Counted from the stretch's first letter, positions 36,417 to 46,839 are shown. The stretch: DNA of 64,000 bases from Candidatus Enterococcus murrayae (GCF_017315985.1 NZ_JAFLVR010000018.1:92214-156213); one strand, 5' to 3'. Translations and numbers: made by a program. Notes: generated from the letters alone by a model not told the origin.

Positions 36417-36462
36417 GCAATGGAGCTTAATTAACTGCTTTTAGTTACAGGGAGGGGACTAA

Positions 36463-37011
36463 TTGAAAAATTTCTTTACAAGAAACCATTTATGGTTGGG
36501 TGTCAAATATTTCTTAATCTCTCTCTTTGTTGGAGTAGTAGTTCGCGGGTTCTTATTGATTCCTGTTCCCGTAACGGGAAATTCGATGGATCAGACCCTA
36601 AAACAGGGAGATATGGTCTTAATGGAAAAGTTCAGCAAAGTTCAGCGTTTTGATGTAATTGTTTTTCAACAACCAGATGGGACAATTTATATAAAACGCG
36701 TGATTGGTTTGCCAGGTGACGAAATTCGATATGAAAAAGATCAACTTTATATTAATGGCGAAAAGGTTTCAGAGTCTTTTTTAACTAACAATCGAAATCA
36801 TGATCATCAAGTTTCTCCTTATACGACGGATTTTCAATTAGATGAACTTTTAGGAGAGCATCAGTTGCCCCAAAATGAGTATTTTGTATTAGGAGATAAT
36901 CGGAGAATCTCTAAAGATAGTCGCTCATTTGGTACAGTTCGAAGCAAAGATATTTTAGGTAAAGCCCAGGCTGTATATTATCCATTGACACATATAAAAA
37001 TTATTTCGTAA
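36463..37011 (+). CDS. lepB: type I signal peptidase
   Basis: Cleaves signal peptides from exported proteins. 182 residues with one N-terminal membrane helix (VKYFLISLFVGVVVRGFLLI). Box B GNSMDQTLKQGD holds the nucleophile Ser, box D IYIKRVIGLPGD holds the general-base Lys, and box E is GDNRRISKDSRSFG. TTG start 4 bases after GGGAGGGG. It follows the S41 protease by 46 bases and is ended by a terminator at 37011; both enzymes act on exported proteins. Similar to Bacillus SipS/SipT. Confidence 0.94.
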   Translation: MKNFFTRNHLWLGVKYFLISLFVGVVVRGFLLIPVPVTGNSMDQTLKQGDMVLMEKFSKVQRFDVIVFQQPDGTIYIKRVIGLPGDEIRYEKDQLYINGEKVSESFLTNNRNHDHQVSPYTTDFQLDELLGEHQLPQNEYFVLGDNRRISKDSRSFGTVRSKDILGKAQAVYYPLTHIKIIS

Positions 37012-37035
37012 AAGATGGGTGCACCCATCTTTTTT
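37011..37035 (+). terminator. lepB terminator
   Basis: AAAGATGGG pairs with CCCATCTTT around TGCA, ending in TTTTTT. Confidence 0.88.
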
Positions 37036-37149
37036 GTTTGTATAAAAATTGAAAAAAGTTCTCATTTTTTTTAATTGAAGTTAAATTTTTATTACGTTAC
37101 TCTTGATATAGGAAGTCGACTCCTAATTAACTGAGAAGGAGATAAGGTC

Positions 37150-38157
37150 ATGTATCATGCACGATTCAAAGGAACTCACTATGAAATAGGAAGAAAATGG
37201 GGAGAGTTGCTGAGAAAGAATAATAAATACTTGCTGGATAATATTCCTTTTGAAATCACTAAAGAGATGGAAGCATTCTCAAAAGAATGTTTGCCCTATT
37301 ATAAAGATTTTTTTCCAGGAGTCATTGAAGAAATTAATGGAATAGCTAAAGGTCAGCTAATAGATCCAAATTTGTTGTATGCTATACTTTTTTCAATGTA
37401 TGGACTTGTTCGGGCAACAAACTGTTCAAGCTTTATTGTAAAAAATGAACGAACATACTTGCTTGGTAGAAACAGCGATTTTTTGACGGCTATAGAAAAA
37501 ATGTATATGAACTGTTTATACACATTTAAAGGACCTGATTCCTATTCATTTTCGGGAAATACGACAGCATTTGTAGAAATGGAGGATGGGATAAATCAGT
37601 GTGGATTGGCAATTGCTCTTACATCAGTTTTTCCTGATAGTATCAAACCAGGAATGAATGTTGGAATGATTTTGCGGATGATTCTGGAAAAGTGTCAGAA
37701 TGTTGAACAAGCATTGGAATTACTGAAGAGAATTCCGCGATGTACCGCTGGAACATTAGTAATGGCAGACTTATCTGGTGAAGCTTGTTTGGTTGAATTT
37801 ACAAATGATCGATTGGTTCATTGTTCTTTAAATGAAAAAGGCTTTCTTTGTGCTACGAATAGTTTTCACTTGCCAGAAATGCAAGCATTTAAAATATCAT
37901 TGGACGACGATTGGTTTGCAGAAAAACGCTACCGAACATTGGAACAATATTTAGCCGAACATGGTCAAACCATGAGTATACCTGAAGCAAAAAAATTATT
38001 GGGTGGGGATTTAGGTTTTCTCTGTCAATATGATCGTAAAACGGGAAAGGATACGGTTTGGTCTTCTATCTATGATTTAAAAAATAATCAAGTTTTTCGA
38101 TGTGAGGGCAATCCATCACGAAAACAATTTAAAGAAGATTCACGATTTATTTTCTAA
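37150..38157 (+). CDS. C45-family Ntn acyltransferase/amidohydrolase
   Basis: 335 residues of the acyl-CoA:6-aminopenicillanate acyltransferase-like family, N-terminal-nucleophile enzymes that self-cleave to expose a Cys. The expected nucleophile is Cys92 in RATNCSSFIV, followed by LLGRNSDF, where Arg and Asp are family-conserved. Further family motifs are GINQCGLAIALTSV and LCATNSFHLPEM. No signal peptide, so probably cytosolic. The substrate, perhaps a peptide or acyl amide, is unknown; bile-salt or penicillin activity cannot be inferred. AAGGAG precedes the ATG by 8 bases. A terminator and then a group II intron follow. Confidence 0.85.
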   Translation: MYHARFKGTHYEIGRKWGELLRKNNKYLLDNIPFEITKEMEAFSKECLPYYKDFFPGVIEEINGIAKGQLIDPNLLYAILFSMYGLVRATNCSSFIVKNERTYLLGRNSDFLTAIEKMYMNCLYTFKGPDSYSFSGNTTAFVEMEDGINQCGLAIALTSVFPDSIKPGMNVGMILRMILEKCQNVEQALELLKRIPRCTAGTLVMADLSGEACLVEFTNDRLVHCSLNEKGFLCATNSFHLPEMQAFKISLDDDWFAEKRYRTLEQYLAEHGQTMSIPEAKKLLGGDLGFLCQYDRKTGKDTVWSSIYDLKNNQVFRCEGNPSRKQFKEDSRFIF

Positions 38158-38180
38158 ACAAATTAATGAATGCAAAGAAG

Positions 38181-38212
38181 GAGTGATAAAAATTTGTCAC
38201 TCTTTTTCTATT
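38181..38212 (+). terminator. terminator of the C45 gene, intron insertion site
   Basis: GAGTGATAAA pairs with its partner TTGTCACTC (with AAA/TTT inside), followed by TTTTTCTATT. The group IIC intron begins at the next base. Confidence 0.75.
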
Positions 38213-38843
38213 GTGTGCCAGGCATGGCACTTATCTAGCTGGTGAAAGTCCAGTCGCGGGTAGTTACCGCCAAGCGTAGTGAACCACAAGCCGAAATCAG
38301 TGATGATGGGGTGAAGGAAGTGGTGTAGCGAATCTTACGAGCCTACGAACAGAAACTTGATGAGGCCAAATGGTGGATAAGGTGGCAATGCAAACCAAAG
38401 TCCAAAAGGTAAACGTAAAACCAAGACGGTAAATCAAGAGGTTGTGGAGAGAAAGATAAGTGTCTTACCCTGGGAGATCTTGTGGACGCCTAAGCACGAG
38501 AGGCTTTAAAATCAGTAATCGTTAATGACGGTCGAAAAAGGTTCACCACAAGAAGTCAGCTGAGGTCATAGTAGTTGCTAAACCGAAGGCAATGAAGGAC
38601 TTAATGACTGTATAGTGTGACTCGCTATGTGAAAATGCCCAGAGAATCCGAAAATGAGGATACCCCAGCCCAATGCAACGTAACGATTGATGGGAAAAGT
38701 AGTGGGGATGCTTCTGGGATCATCTACGAATAGAGGAGGAACAGCGAATGCGCAATCGTGAACAATACAGATGTAGCGCCGTATACGAGATCCGTACGTA
38801 CGGTGCAATGGGAGGGGCGGAATTTATTTCCCCTCTACCCTAT
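38213..38843 (+). mobile_element. group IIC intron ribozyme without reverse-transcriptase gene
   Basis: 631 bases matching the known layout of class C group II introns such as that of Oceanobacillus iheyensis. The 5' end GTGTGCCAGGCATGGCAC, the domain I motif GGTGAAAGTCC, the AACCAAAGTCC segment, TCTTACCCTGGGAGATCT, and domain III AGAAGTCAGC then GAGGTCATAGTAG occur in order. Domain V (about 38774-38808) pairs GCGCCGTA with TACGGTGC and has a CGC triad as in class C. Domain VI ends CTACCCTAT. Domain IV (about 38590-38772) is too short for a maturase; it holds only AGGAGG with a 34-codon frame (38748-38852). Insertion right after a terminator is typical of class C. Confidence 0.9.
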
Positions 38844-39140
38844 TATAATTGAGTATTCCAAAAATTGTATTGACATTTAAGCAAACTGAATATAAATAGT
38901 TGAAAAGTATGTTCAAGTAAAAAAATGGAGGAGAGAGAGCGCAAAAAAAGATAGTTATGATACAATAGCGTGTGGAAATAAAAGCTCTCAAACTATAATT
39001 GAAAAGCGAGTCAACTTAAAGGTGGCATGAGAGTTCATTGAATCTAATGGATTTTACAAAATTTAAAATGCTTACGGGACGTATACTTTAATGAAACAGA
39101 AAACTAAGGCTAATATTACTATTTCAAGGAGGAATTTACT
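38844..39140 (+). other. intergenic region between intron and ylqF
   Basis: 297 bases without a gene. It holds a promoter-like TTGACA at 38870-38875 with TAAATA 17 bases on, and an extended -10 TGATACAAT at 38958-38966. CTCTCA near 38985 can pair with TGAGAG near 39028. The box AAAGGTGGCATGAG only faintly recalls a T-box and lacks the NACCGCG part. Confidence 0.45.
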
Positions 39141-39989
39141 ATGACTATTCAATGGTTTCCTGGACATATGGCTAAAGCCAGACGGGAAGTTGCTGAAAAG
39201 CTAAAATTTGTCGATATCGTGTATGAATTAATCGATGCTCGTTTACCATTATCTTCACGCAATCCGATGTTAGACCAAATTGTACAGCAAAAGCCGCGAT
39301 TGATTTTGTTAAATAAATCTGATTTAGCAGATCCTAATCAAACAAATTTATGGTTAAACTATTTTCGAGATCAAGGACATCACATACTTGCACTGACCGC
39401 TAAAGATGATAGAAGTGTCAAACAAATTGTACCCGCTAGTAAAAAAGTTTTGGCAGAAAAAATGGCCCGTGATAAAGAAAGAGGATTGAAACCTCGTGCT
39501 ATTCGTGCAATGGTTTTAGGTATTCCTAATGTAGGAAAATCCACCTTATTAAACCATTTAGCAGGAAAGAAAATCGCTAGCACGGGTAACCGTCCAGGCG
39601 TCACTAAAGGACAACAGTGGTTGCGTTTTGGCTCTCAACTAGAATTACTGGATACACCTGGAATTTTGTGGCCTAAATTTGAAGATCCTGCTGTTGGAAA
39701 AAAATTAGCATTGACGGGAGCAATTAAGGATGATCTTTTGCATCTGGATGATTTAGCACTTTATGAATTAGAGATTTTTTGCCGCTTCTATCCAGAGCAA
39801 TTAAAGATACGCTATAAATTAACAGACGATGATTTATTTATGTCGTTACCAGAATTATTATTATTAATTTCTGAGAAACGCGGGTTTAAGGATGACTATG
39901 AACGAGCAAGCGAGATGCTAATCCTTGAGCTGCGCCAGGGTAGGCTAGGACGTTATACATTAGATCGATTTGAGGAGCTGAGTGAATGA
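39141..39989 (+). CDS. ylqF: ribosome biogenesis GTPase YlqF (RbgA)
   Basis: 282-residue circularly permuted GTPase needed for late 50S assembly. Motif order is G4 LNKSDLAD (about 56-63), G5 near TAKDDRS, then G1 [12 protein letters not shown] (about 127-138) and G3 DTPGILWP, as expected for the permuted family. The N-terminus WFPGHMAKARREV is the RbgA signature and the C-terminal helical domain binds RNA. GGAGG is 8 bases from the ATG. It overlaps rnhB by 4 bases, as in Bacilli. Confidence 0.95.
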   Translation: MTIQWFPGHMAKARREVAEKLKFVDIVYELIDARLPLSSRNPMLDQIVQQKPRLILLNKSDLADPNQTNLWLNYFRDQGHHILALTAKDDRSVKQIVPASKKVLAEKMARDKERGLKPRAIRAMVLGIPNVGKSTLLNHLAGKKIASTGNRPGVTKGQQWLRFGSQLELLDTPGILWPKFEDPAVGKKLALTGAIKDDLLHLDDLALYELEIFCRFYPEQLKIRYKLTDDDLFMSLPELLLLISEKRGFKDDYERASEMLILELRQGRLGRYTLDRFEELSE

Positions 39990-40753
39990 TAGAAAAATTA
40001 TCAATCAGTGCAATAAAGACTGAAATCAATAAAATTATTTCGACAGATGACCCTCGTTTGGCGGAATTTCAGCAGGATTCACGCAAAGGTGTGCAGCAAG
40101 CTCTAGCTCAATGGCAAAGACGGCAAGAAAAAAAAGCTGCTTTAGTTCAAAAATATCAGGATATGTCAGTTTTTGAGGATGAAAAAAAAGCCCTGGGTTT
40201 TCAAGCGATTTGCGGTATTGATGAGGTTGGCCGTGGACCACTAGCTGGTCCTGTAGTTGCAGCAGCGGTTATCTTGAATGATGAGCATGAAATCTTAGGA
40301 TTAAACGATTCAAAACAGCTTTCAGCACACAAACGTGAAGAGCTTGTTGCTGAAATTAAAAGGAATGCACGAGCTATTGGTATTGGTGAAGCAACAGCTG
40401 ATGAAATCGATCAACTAAATATTTATCAAGCGACTAAAGTTGCTATGCAGCGAGCAATCGATCAGTTGGAGCTTGCTCCAGATTGTTTATTGATAGATGC
40501 GATGGTTTTGGATAATGGGTTGCCACAAGAAAAAATTATTAAGGGTGATGCGCGTTCCGTATCCATCGCTGCTGCAAGTATCATCGCAAAAGTTTATCGA
40601 GATGAGTGGATGGCAAATTATGGGAAAGATTTTCCAGCGTATGGATTTGCAAAAAATGCTGGATATGGAACGAAAGAGCATTTAAAAGCCATTGAAAATG
40701 AAGGGATTTTACCAATTCATCGAAAAACTTTTGCACCAATTAAAAATTTATAA
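39986..40753 (+). CDS. rnhB: ribonuclease HII
   Basis: Cuts the RNA strand of RNA-DNA hybrids and single ribonucleotides in DNA. 255 residues: an N-terminal extension of about 70 residues seen in Gram-positive RNase HII, then the catalytic core with GIDEVGRGPLAGPVVAAAV (Asp, Glu), LNDSKQLSAHKREEL and LLIDAMVL (Asp), and the GYGTKEHLKAI end. Coupled to ylqF by a 4-base overlap with GAGGAG as ribosome site. Confidence 0.95.
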   Translation: MIEKLSISAIKTEINKIISTDDPRLAEFQQDSRKGVQQALAQWQRRQEKKAALVQKYQDMSVFEDEKKALGFQAICGIDEVGRGPLAGPVVAAAVILNDEHEILGLNDSKQLSAHKREELVAEIKRNARAIGIGEATADEIDQLNIYQATKVAMQRAIDQLELAPDCLLIDAMVLDNGLPQEKIIKGDARSVSIAAASIIAKVYRDEWMANYGKDFPAYGFAKNAGYGTKEHLKAIENEGILPIHRKTFAPIKNL

Positions 40754-40811
40754 AATGAAATCCTTCTTTTTTTAGTATCTTTTTGTTAAAGAGCTGAAAA
40801 GAGGGATTTTT

Positions 40812-41666
40812 TTGAAAAATAAGTTTTTGTTACGTTTAAGTTTAACTAAAGGAATCGGTACATTCGGGAAACAGCAAATTTACAGATTTGCTAAGAGACA
40901 TCAATGGTGGCAGTTTGATGAGCTAGAAATACGTTTATTAGCACAAACTACTAAGCCAAACAATTGGAACGAATGGACTGAAGACCGATTAAAAGAAATC
41001 GAAAGTACACACCAGTTTATTACTATCGAAGATGAAGAATATCCAGAGTCATTACGGCAGGTTCCAACTCCACCGCTGGTATTATTTTATAAAGGCAATT
41101 TGAACTTATTAAAAAGAGATATGCTGGCAATCGTAGGTGCTCGTAAAGCCACGAATTATGGTTATCAGGTTTTAAAAGAATTGATGCCAGACATTACTAA
41201 ACGGGGATTTTCGATAGTCAGCGGATTGGCTAAAGGGATTGATAGTTTTGCTCATCAATTCGCTATTAGTAATCAAGGAAAAACAATTGGCGTGGTTGGA
41301 ACTGGCTTAGATATTTGTTATCCTAAAACTAGCGGAAACTTACAAATTGAAATGAGTCAGAATCATTTAGTTTTAAGTGAATATCCTAACGGGACAATGC
41401 CGGCAAAATTTCACTTTCCTATGCGCAATCGAATCATCGCTGGATTAAGCAGTGGTGTTTTGGTAATAGAAGCAAAAAGAAGAAGCGGCTCGTTGATCAC
41501 AGCACAACAAGCTTTAGATTATGGCAAGGATGTATTTGTAGTACCAGGTTCAATATTAGATGGGCGATCTAGCGGTTGTCATCAGTTGATTCAGGATGGG
41601 GCAATTTGTGTAGAAAAAACACAAGATATTTTTGATTCTTATGATTTGTGGAATAAAATTCACTAG
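40812..41666 (+). CDS. dprA: DNA-processing protein DprA
   Basis: Loads RecA on single-stranded DNA during natural transformation; widespread also in species not known to transform. 284 residues with a Rossmann-like core: AIVGARKATNYG, SGLAKGIDSFAHQFA, GTGLDICYPK, and SEYPNGTMPAKFHFPMRNRIIAGLS, then EAKRRSGSLITAQQALDYGKDVF-type ending. No C-terminal winged helix beyond the core is seen. TTG start after AGAGGGA. It sits between rnhB and topA, the common dprA-topA order. Confidence 0.93.
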   Translation: MKNKFLLRLSLTKGIGTFGKQQIYRFAKRHQWWQFDELEIRLLAQTTKPNNWNEWTEDRLKEIESTHQFITIEDEEYPESLRQVPTPPLVLFYKGNLNLLKRDMLAIVGARKATNYGYQVLKELMPDITKRGFSIVSGLAKGIDSFAHQFAISNQGKTIGVVGTGLDICYPKTSGNLQIEMSQNHLVLSEYPNGTMPAKFHFPMRNRIIAGLSSGVLVIEAKRRSGSLITAQQALDYGKDVFVVPGSILDGRSSGCHQLIQDGAICVEKTQDIFDSYDLWNKIH

Positions 41667-41767
41667 ACCTGACTTGACAAACAAAATTTGAATAGCGTAT
41701 TATAGGCTACGATTTGTCAGTAGTTACCGATATATAATAGTAGAAAAAATTGAGGAGGCAAAAGCAT

Positions 41768-43846
41768 TTGGCCTATAAATACCTAGTTATCGTGGAATCA
41801 CCAGCAAAAGCAAAGACCATTGAAAAATATTTAGGAAGAAATTACAAAGTGGTAGCAAGTGTTGGACATGTTCGCGACTTGCCAAAAAGTAAAATGGGGA
41901 TCGATGTTGAAAATAATTATGAACCTCATTATATTTCTATTCGCGGCAAAGGCGATGTTATCAAAAGTTTGAAGCAGGCAGCTAAAAAAGCACAAAAAGT
42001 TTATCTCGCAAGTGACCCGGATAGAGAAGGGGAAGCTATTGCCTGGCATCTCGCTTATTTATTAGGATTAGACTTAAAAGATAAAAATCGTGTAGTATTT
42101 AATGAAATTACAAAAGATGCAGTAAAAGCAGCTTTTAAGGAACCTCGTTCAATTGATGTCTCTTTAGTAGATGCGCAGCAGGCACGACGAGCATTGGATC
42201 GGCTAGTTGGTTATTCTATTTCACCAATTCTTTGGAAAAAAATCAAAAAAGGGTTAAGTGCTGGTCGTGTTCAATCGATTGCTTTGAAGATGATCATTGA
42301 TCGGGAACAAGAAATTCGTGATTTTGTACCAGAAGAATATTGGAGTATTGATGGAAACTTCAAGAAAAAAGCAAAAAAATTTAAGGCTAATTTCTGGGGC
42401 GTTGATGGGAAAAAGAAAAAACTTCCTAACGCTGAAGCTGTGAAAGAAATTACCTCAAGAATTGATGGCAAGGACTATGAAGTTACCAAAGTTGAGAAAA
42501 AGGAACGAAAACGGAATCCGGCATTGCCTTTTACCACAAGTAACATGCAGCAGGAATCTGCACGCAAACTAAATTTCCGTACTAGAAAAACTATGATGGT
42601 TGCTCAACAATTGTATGAAGGAATCGCTTTAGGAAAACAAGGGACTGTTGGTTTAATCACGTATATGCGTACGGACTCGACTCGTATCTCAGATACAGCA
42701 AAGACCGAGGCAGCAGAATTCATTGAAAAGACCTATGGCAAAGAATATTCACAGCATCATGCTCGTAAAGCAAAAAATCCACAAGGCTCTCAAGATGCTC
42801 ACGAAGCGATTAGGCCTACTAGTGTTCAACGAACACCTGATGAGATGAAGCAATATTTAGATAAAGATCAGTTAAAACTTTACACATTGATTTGGTCACG
42901 TTTTGTCGCTAGTCAAATGACCGCGGCAATTCTTGATACGATGAAAGTGACATTAGAACAAAACGGTGTGATTTTTATTGCCAATGGTTCTAAAATCAAA
43001 TTCAAAGGATTTATGCAGGTCTATATCGAGGGGCGTGATGATGGCAAAGAGGATAAAGAAAATATCTTGCCTGAACTTGAGACAGGCGATGTTGTTCAAT
43101 CTGTCAATATTGAACCGAAGCAACACTTTACTCAACCACCGGCTCGCTTTAGTGAAGCCACATTGATTAAAACGCTTGAAGAAAATGGCGTTGGTCGACC
43201 TTCAACTTATGCACCGACGCTAGACACGATCCAACGTCGCTATTATGTGAAATTGACGCAAAGACGTTTTGAGCCAACAGAGCTTGGTGAAATCGTCAAT
43301 ACTTTAATTGTTGATTTCTTCCCACAAATAGTAGATGTCAACTTTACTGCTGAGATGGAAAATGATCTGGATAAGGTTGAAGAAGGTAAGGAAGAATGGA
43401 CAAGAGTGGTGGACCGTTTTTACAAACCGTTCGCAGTAGAGCTTGAAAAGGCCGAAGAAGGTATTGAAAAAATACAAATTAAAGATGAACCAGCTGGTTT
43501 TGATTGCGACGTTTGTGGTCATCCAATGGTGATTAAGTTGGGACGTTATGGGAAATTTTATGCATGCAGCAATTTTCCAGACTGTCGGAACACCAAACCA
43601 ATCATTAAAGAAATTGGTGTTGAATGTCCAGTTTGCCATAAAGGACAAGTGGTAGAACGAAAATCAAAGAAAAATCGTTTGTTTTATGGATGCTCTCGCT
43701 ATCCAGATTGTGACTTTACTTCTTGGGATAAACCAGTCGGCCGTAGCTGTCCAAAATGTGATGGATACTTAGTTGAGAAAAAAGTCAAAGGTGGCAAACA
43801 AGTTGTTTGTATTAACGGTGATTATGAAGAAGCAGTACAAAAATAA
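41768..43846 (+). CDS. topA: DNA topoisomerase I
   Basis: Relaxes negative supercoils by single-strand passage. 692 residues. TOPRIM domain at the start ([30 protein letters not shown]), active-site Tyr in [14 protein letters not shown] near residue 301, SAGRVQS and the core to about 560. The C-terminus has zinc ribbons: CDVCGHPM...CSNFPDC, CPVCHKG...CSRYPDC, and a third, reduced CPKCDG...C. I chose the TTG at 41768, 9 bases after AGGAGG; a TTG at 41750 would include that site. It is followed 21 bases later by trmFO. Confidence 0.96.
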   Translation: MAYKYLVIVESPAKAKTIEKYLGRNYKVVASVGHVRDLPKSKMGIDVENNYEPHYISIRGKGDVIKSLKQAAKKAQKVYLASDPDREGEAIAWHLAYLLGLDLKDKNRVVFNEITKDAVKAAFKEPRSIDVSLVDAQQARRALDRLVGYSISPILWKKIKKGLSAGRVQSIALKMIIDREQEIRDFVPEEYWSIDGNFKKKAKKFKANFWGVDGKKKKLPNAEAVKEITSRIDGKDYEVTKVEKKERKRNPALPFTTSNMQQESARKLNFRTRKTMMVAQQLYEGIALGKQGTVGLITYMRTDSTRISDTAKTEAAEFIEKTYGKEYSQHHARKAKNPQGSQDAHEAIRPTSVQRTPDEMKQYLDKDQLKLYTLIWSRFVASQMTAAILDTMKVTLEQNGVIFIANGSKIKFKGFMQVYIEGRDDGKEDKENILPELETGDVVQSVNIEPKQHFTQPPARFSEATLIKTLEENGVGRPSTYAPTLDTIQRRYYVKLTQRRFEPTELGEIVNTLIVDFFPQIVDVNFTAEMENDLDKVEEGKEEWTRVVDRFYKPFAVELEKAEEGIEKIQIKDEPAGFDCDVCGHPMVIKLGRYGKFYACSNFPDCRNTKPIIKEIGVECPVCHKGQVVERKSKKNRLFYGCSRYPDCDFTSWDKPVGRSCPKCDGYLVEKKVKGGKQVVCINGDYEEAVQK

Positions 43847-43867
43847 TTTTGAATAAGTGAGGAATAG

Positions 43868-45166
43868 ATGGTAAAAACAGTTAATGTTATCGGTGCTGGT
43901 TTAGCGGGGAGCGAAGCTGCATGGCAGCTAGCAGAAGCAGGTGTACCTGTTAATTTATACGAAATGCGGCCAGTAAAATCTACCCCCGCACATCATACTG
44001 AAAATTTCGCGGAGCTTGTGTGCAGCAATTCCTTACGCGGCAATGGCCTGACGAATGCAGTCGGCGTGTTAAAAGAAGAAATGCGGCGGTTAAATTCTGT
44101 GGTGATTACCTCTGCAGATGAGACAGCAGTACCTGCAGGTGGTGCTCTTGCCGTTGATCGTAATGATTTCTCCGCATTAATTACAAAAAAAATTAAAGAA
44201 CATCCAATGATTACAGTCATCTCTGAAGAAGTAACTAATATCCCTGAAGGCATTACTATTATTGCTACAGGACCGTTAACTTCTGAAGCCCTTGCAGAGG
44301 AGATTGCGGAATATAATGGTTCACATGGATTTTACTTCTACGATGCGGCAGCCCCCATTCTTGATGGAGCTACTATAGATCGCGAGAAAGTTTATTTGAA
44401 ATCTCGGTATGATAAAGGGGAAGCTGCCTATCTGAACTGTCCAATGACTGAAGAAGAATTCATGGTTTTTTATGAAGCCTTGATTGGAGCAGAAGTAGCT
44501 CCGCAAAAGGAGTTTGAGAAAGAAAAATTTTTTGAGGGCTGCATGCCAATTGAGGTTCTAGCAAAACGAGGTATCAAAACAATGCTGTTTGGACCAATGA
44601 AGCCGGTTGGTTTAGAAGATCCAAAGACTGGTAAACGCCCTTATGCGGTCATTCAGTTGAGACAAGATAATGCAGCAGCCTCTATGTACAACATTGTGGG
44701 TTTTCAAACTCATTTAAAATGGGGAGAACAGAAACGTGTCTTCCGTTTGATTCCTGGATTAGAAAACGTCGAGTTTTTACGCTATGGGGTTATGCATCGC
44801 AATAGCTTCATGAACTCACCAGAACTTCTTAAACCTACCTATCAAAGTAAAAAGCGAGAAAACTTATTTTTTGCTGGACAAATGACGGGTGTTGAAGGAT
44901 ATGTAGAAAGTGCTGGTAGTGGATTGGTGGCTGGATTGAATGCTGCTAGATTAGCGAAAGATGAAGCACTGATCGAGTTTCCTCGTGAAACTGCGCTTGG
45001 TTCGATGGCTTACTACATCACCCATGCGGAAGGTAAACATTTTCAACCGATGAATGCAAATTTCGGCTTATTTCCTGATTTGCCAGAACGAATACGTGAT
45101 AAGAAGCTACGTTACGAAACATTGGCAACTAGAGCGTTAAATGCGTTAGCTGAAATGAATGGTTAA
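43868..45166 (+). CDS. trmFO: TrmFO, tRNA (uracil-54-C5) methyltransferase, folate-dependent
   Basis: Makes ribothymidine at position 54 of tRNA using methylenetetrahydrofolate and FAD. 432 residues. FAD-binding Rossmann motif [19 protein letters not shown] at the N-terminus, then CSNSLRGN with the conserved Cys, and [22 protein letters not shown] near the C-terminus. Formerly called Gid. The order topA-trmFO-xerC is shared with other Bacilli. A strong terminator follows the stop. Confidence 0.95.
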   Translation: MVKTVNVIGAGLAGSEAAWQLAEAGVPVNLYEMRPVKSTPAHHTENFAELVCSNSLRGNGLTNAVGVLKEEMRRLNSVVITSADETAVPAGGALAVDRNDFSALITKKIKEHPMITVISEEVTNIPEGITIIATGPLTSEALAEEIAEYNGSHGFYFYDAAAPILDGATIDREKVYLKSRYDKGEAAYLNCPMTEEEFMVFYEALIGAEVAPQKEFEKEKFFEGCMPIEVLAKRGIKTMLFGPMKPVGLEDPKTGKRPYAVIQLRQDNAAASMYNIVGFQTHLKWGEQKRVFRLIPGLENVEFLRYGVMHRNSFMNSPELLKPTYQSKKRENLFFAGQMTGVEGYVESAGSGLVAGLNAARLAKDEALIEFPRETALGSMAYYITHAEGKHFQPMNANFGLFPDLPERIRDKKLRYETLATRALNALAEMNG

Positions 45167-45199
45167 AAAATTTCATTGCTTAGGCAATGAAATTTTTTT
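45166..45199. terminator. trmFO terminator
   Basis: AAAAATTTCATTGC pairs with GCAATGAAATTTTT around TTAG. It overlaps the stop codon and is nearly symmetric. Confidence 0.88.
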
Positions 45200-45307
45200 A
45201 TTTGGACAAAATAAATCGATTTCATTTTTGATTTGAAAGCAATTATGAAATATCTGTAAAGAATTGTTAGTATATTCGTGAAAAGTCAATAAATTCTGAC
45301 AATTCAA

Positions 45308-45336
45308 TTGTATTTAAAAAGCTCTTATGCTACATT
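45308..45336 (+). promoter_or_regulatory. promoter of the xerC-hslVU-codY operon
   Basis: TTGTAT, 17-base spacer, TACATT with an upstream TGC (extended -10). An imperfect CodY-like box (11 of 15 positions of AATTTTCWGAAAATT) lies at 45290-45304, just before the -35. Confidence 0.5.
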
Positions 45337-45365
45337 TGTGATATGTTTGTGAGGTGAGAAAAAGT

Positions 45366-46265
45366 TTGCAGAATGAAGAGATAATGGAAGAGTTTATGAG
45401 CTATTTAATAACTGAACGTGGCTATTCTAATAAAACAAAAGAGGCGTATCAGCGTGACTTAGATGACTTTTGTGATTTTTTGAGAGACTCAGGTGAACCC
45501 TTGTTGATTTCAGTAAATCATCTGGATGTCCGTGTCTATCTAGCCTTTTTAAATGATCGAAAATATAGTCGGAATACGATTAGTCGGAAAATCGCTAGTT
45601 TACGTTCATTTTATCAATATCTCTTAAAGCATGAAAAAATTAAAGAAAATCCTTTTTCTTACGTTCATCTAAAAAAGAAACAGGCACGATTACCGCGTTT
45701 CTTTTATGAAAAAGAAATCGAATCCTTATTTGATAGTGTAAATGGCGTGAAGCCTTTAGATCAAAGAAATCGTGCATTATTAGAAGTACTTTATGGTTCA
45801 GGCCTGCGTGTCAGCGAGTGTGCCAATCTTAAATTATCTGTTATTGATTTTGATAATAACGTCCTGTTGATTCATGGAAAAGGAAACAAAGATCGATATG
45901 TTCCATTAGGCTCTTATGCAGCAGATGCAATTCTAGAATTTATTCGTGATGGGCGCAAGAGGTTGATGAATCATTTTGGTAAAGACCATGACTATCTGTT
46001 TATCAATCATCGTGGAGAAAAAATCACATCAGCTGGAATTGAATACGTGCTTAATCAAATCATAAAAAAAAGCAGCTTAGCTAGTGATATTCATCCTCAT
46101 ATGTTACGTCATACGTTTGCTACACATTTATTAAATAATGGTGCTGACTTACGTACTGTGCAGGAATTGTTAGGACATGCTAATTTATCTACTACTCAAA
46201 TTTATACTCATGTAACAAAGGAAAGTTTACAAAAAAATTATCGCTCATTTCATCCAAGAGCCTAA
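45366..46265 (+). CDS. xerC: tyrosine recombinase XerC
   Basis: Partner of XerD in resolving chromosome dimers at dif. About 299 residues. Catalytic residues Arg148 (GSGLRVSE), Lys172 (GKGNKDR), His245 and Arg248 (HMLRHT), His271 (GHANLS) and Tyr280 (TQIYTH) are intact. Position before hslV-hslU-codY identifies it as xerC (codV in Bacillus). The start is uncertain: TTG 45366 lies 9 bases from GAGGTG and is preferred; GTG 45354 lies in that site, ATG 45384 has no clear site. First gene of the operon. Confidence 0.94.
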   Translation: MQNEEIMEEFMSYLITERGYSNKTKEAYQRDLDDFCDFLRDSGEPLLISVNHLDVRVYLAFLNDRKYSRNTISRKIASLRSFYQYLLKHEKIKENPFSYVHLKKKQARLPRFFYEKEIESLFDSVNGVKPLDQRNRALLEVLYGSGLRVSECANLKLSVIDFDNNVLLIHGKGNKDRYVPLGSYAADAILEFIRDGRKRLMNHFGKDHDYLFINHRGEKITSAGIEYVLNQIIKKSSLASDIHPHMLRHTFATHLLNNGADLRTVQELLGHANLSTTQIYTHVTKESLQKNYRSFHPRA

Positions 46266-46293
46266 AGTTTATTTAAACAAAGGAGAGAACAAA

Positions 46294-46839
46294 ATGTCAG
46301 AATCACAATTTCATTCAACCACAATTTGCGCGATCGAAAAAGATGGGAAATTAGCGATGGCTGGTGATGGTCAAGTAACAATGGGAGAACAAGTTATTAT
46401 GAAAGGGACCGCCCGTAAAGTTCGTCGTATCTATAATGGAAAAGTTGTTGTAGGCTTTGCGGGAAGTGTAGCAGACGCGTTCACTCTAGAAGAAAAATTT
46501 GAAGGCAAACTGAACGAGTACAACGGAAATCTTCAAAGAGCGGCCGTGGAGCTAGCTCAAGAGTGGCGGACACAACAGGCTATGAAAAATTTGGAGGCTT
46601 TATTGATTGTGATGAACAAAGACGAGATGCTGTTAGTCTCTGGTAATGGCGAAGTAATCGCACCAGACGATGGTATTTTAGCGATCGGTTCAGGTGGGAA
46701 TTATGCGTTAGCAGCAGCTCGGGCCATGAAAAAGCATAACTCTGAAATGAGTGCAAAAGAAATGGCAGAAAGTGCCTTAAATATTGCTGCAGATATTTGT
46801 GTCTTCACAAATCATAATATTGTCGTTGAAGAAATGTAG
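46294..46839 (+). CDS. hslV: ATP-dependent protease subunit HslV (ClpQ)
   Basis: Proteasome-like peptidase of the HslVU (ClpQY) protease. 181 residues. The Thr pair in [22 protein letters not shown] lies near residue 9, so a short leader must be removed or, as in Bacillus ClpQ, an alternative N-terminal residue may serve. Conserved [12 protein letters not shown] and [16 protein letters not shown] segments are present. AAAGGAGAG precedes the ATG. It precedes hslU by 60 bases. Confidence 0.95.
   Translation: MSESQFHSTTICAIEKDGKLAMAGDGQVTMGEQVIMKGTARKVRRIYNGKVVVGFAGSVADAFTLEEKFEGKLNEYNGNLQRAAVELAQEWRTQQAMKNLEALLIVMNKDEMLLVSGNGEVIAPDDGILAIGSGGNYALAAARAMKKHNSEMSAKEMAESALNIAADICVFTNHNIVVEEM

Noticed and set aside
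38578..38808. 76-codon open frame on the - strand
   Set aside because: It lies wholly antisense to the group IIC intron, whose structure explains the sequence; no ribosome site or family likeness.
39010..39035. T-box-like sequence AAAGGTGGCATGAG before ylqF
   Set aside because: The conserved NACCGCG part is missing, no stem I or specifier loop is visible, and the downstream gene is not an amino-acid or tRNA-charging gene.
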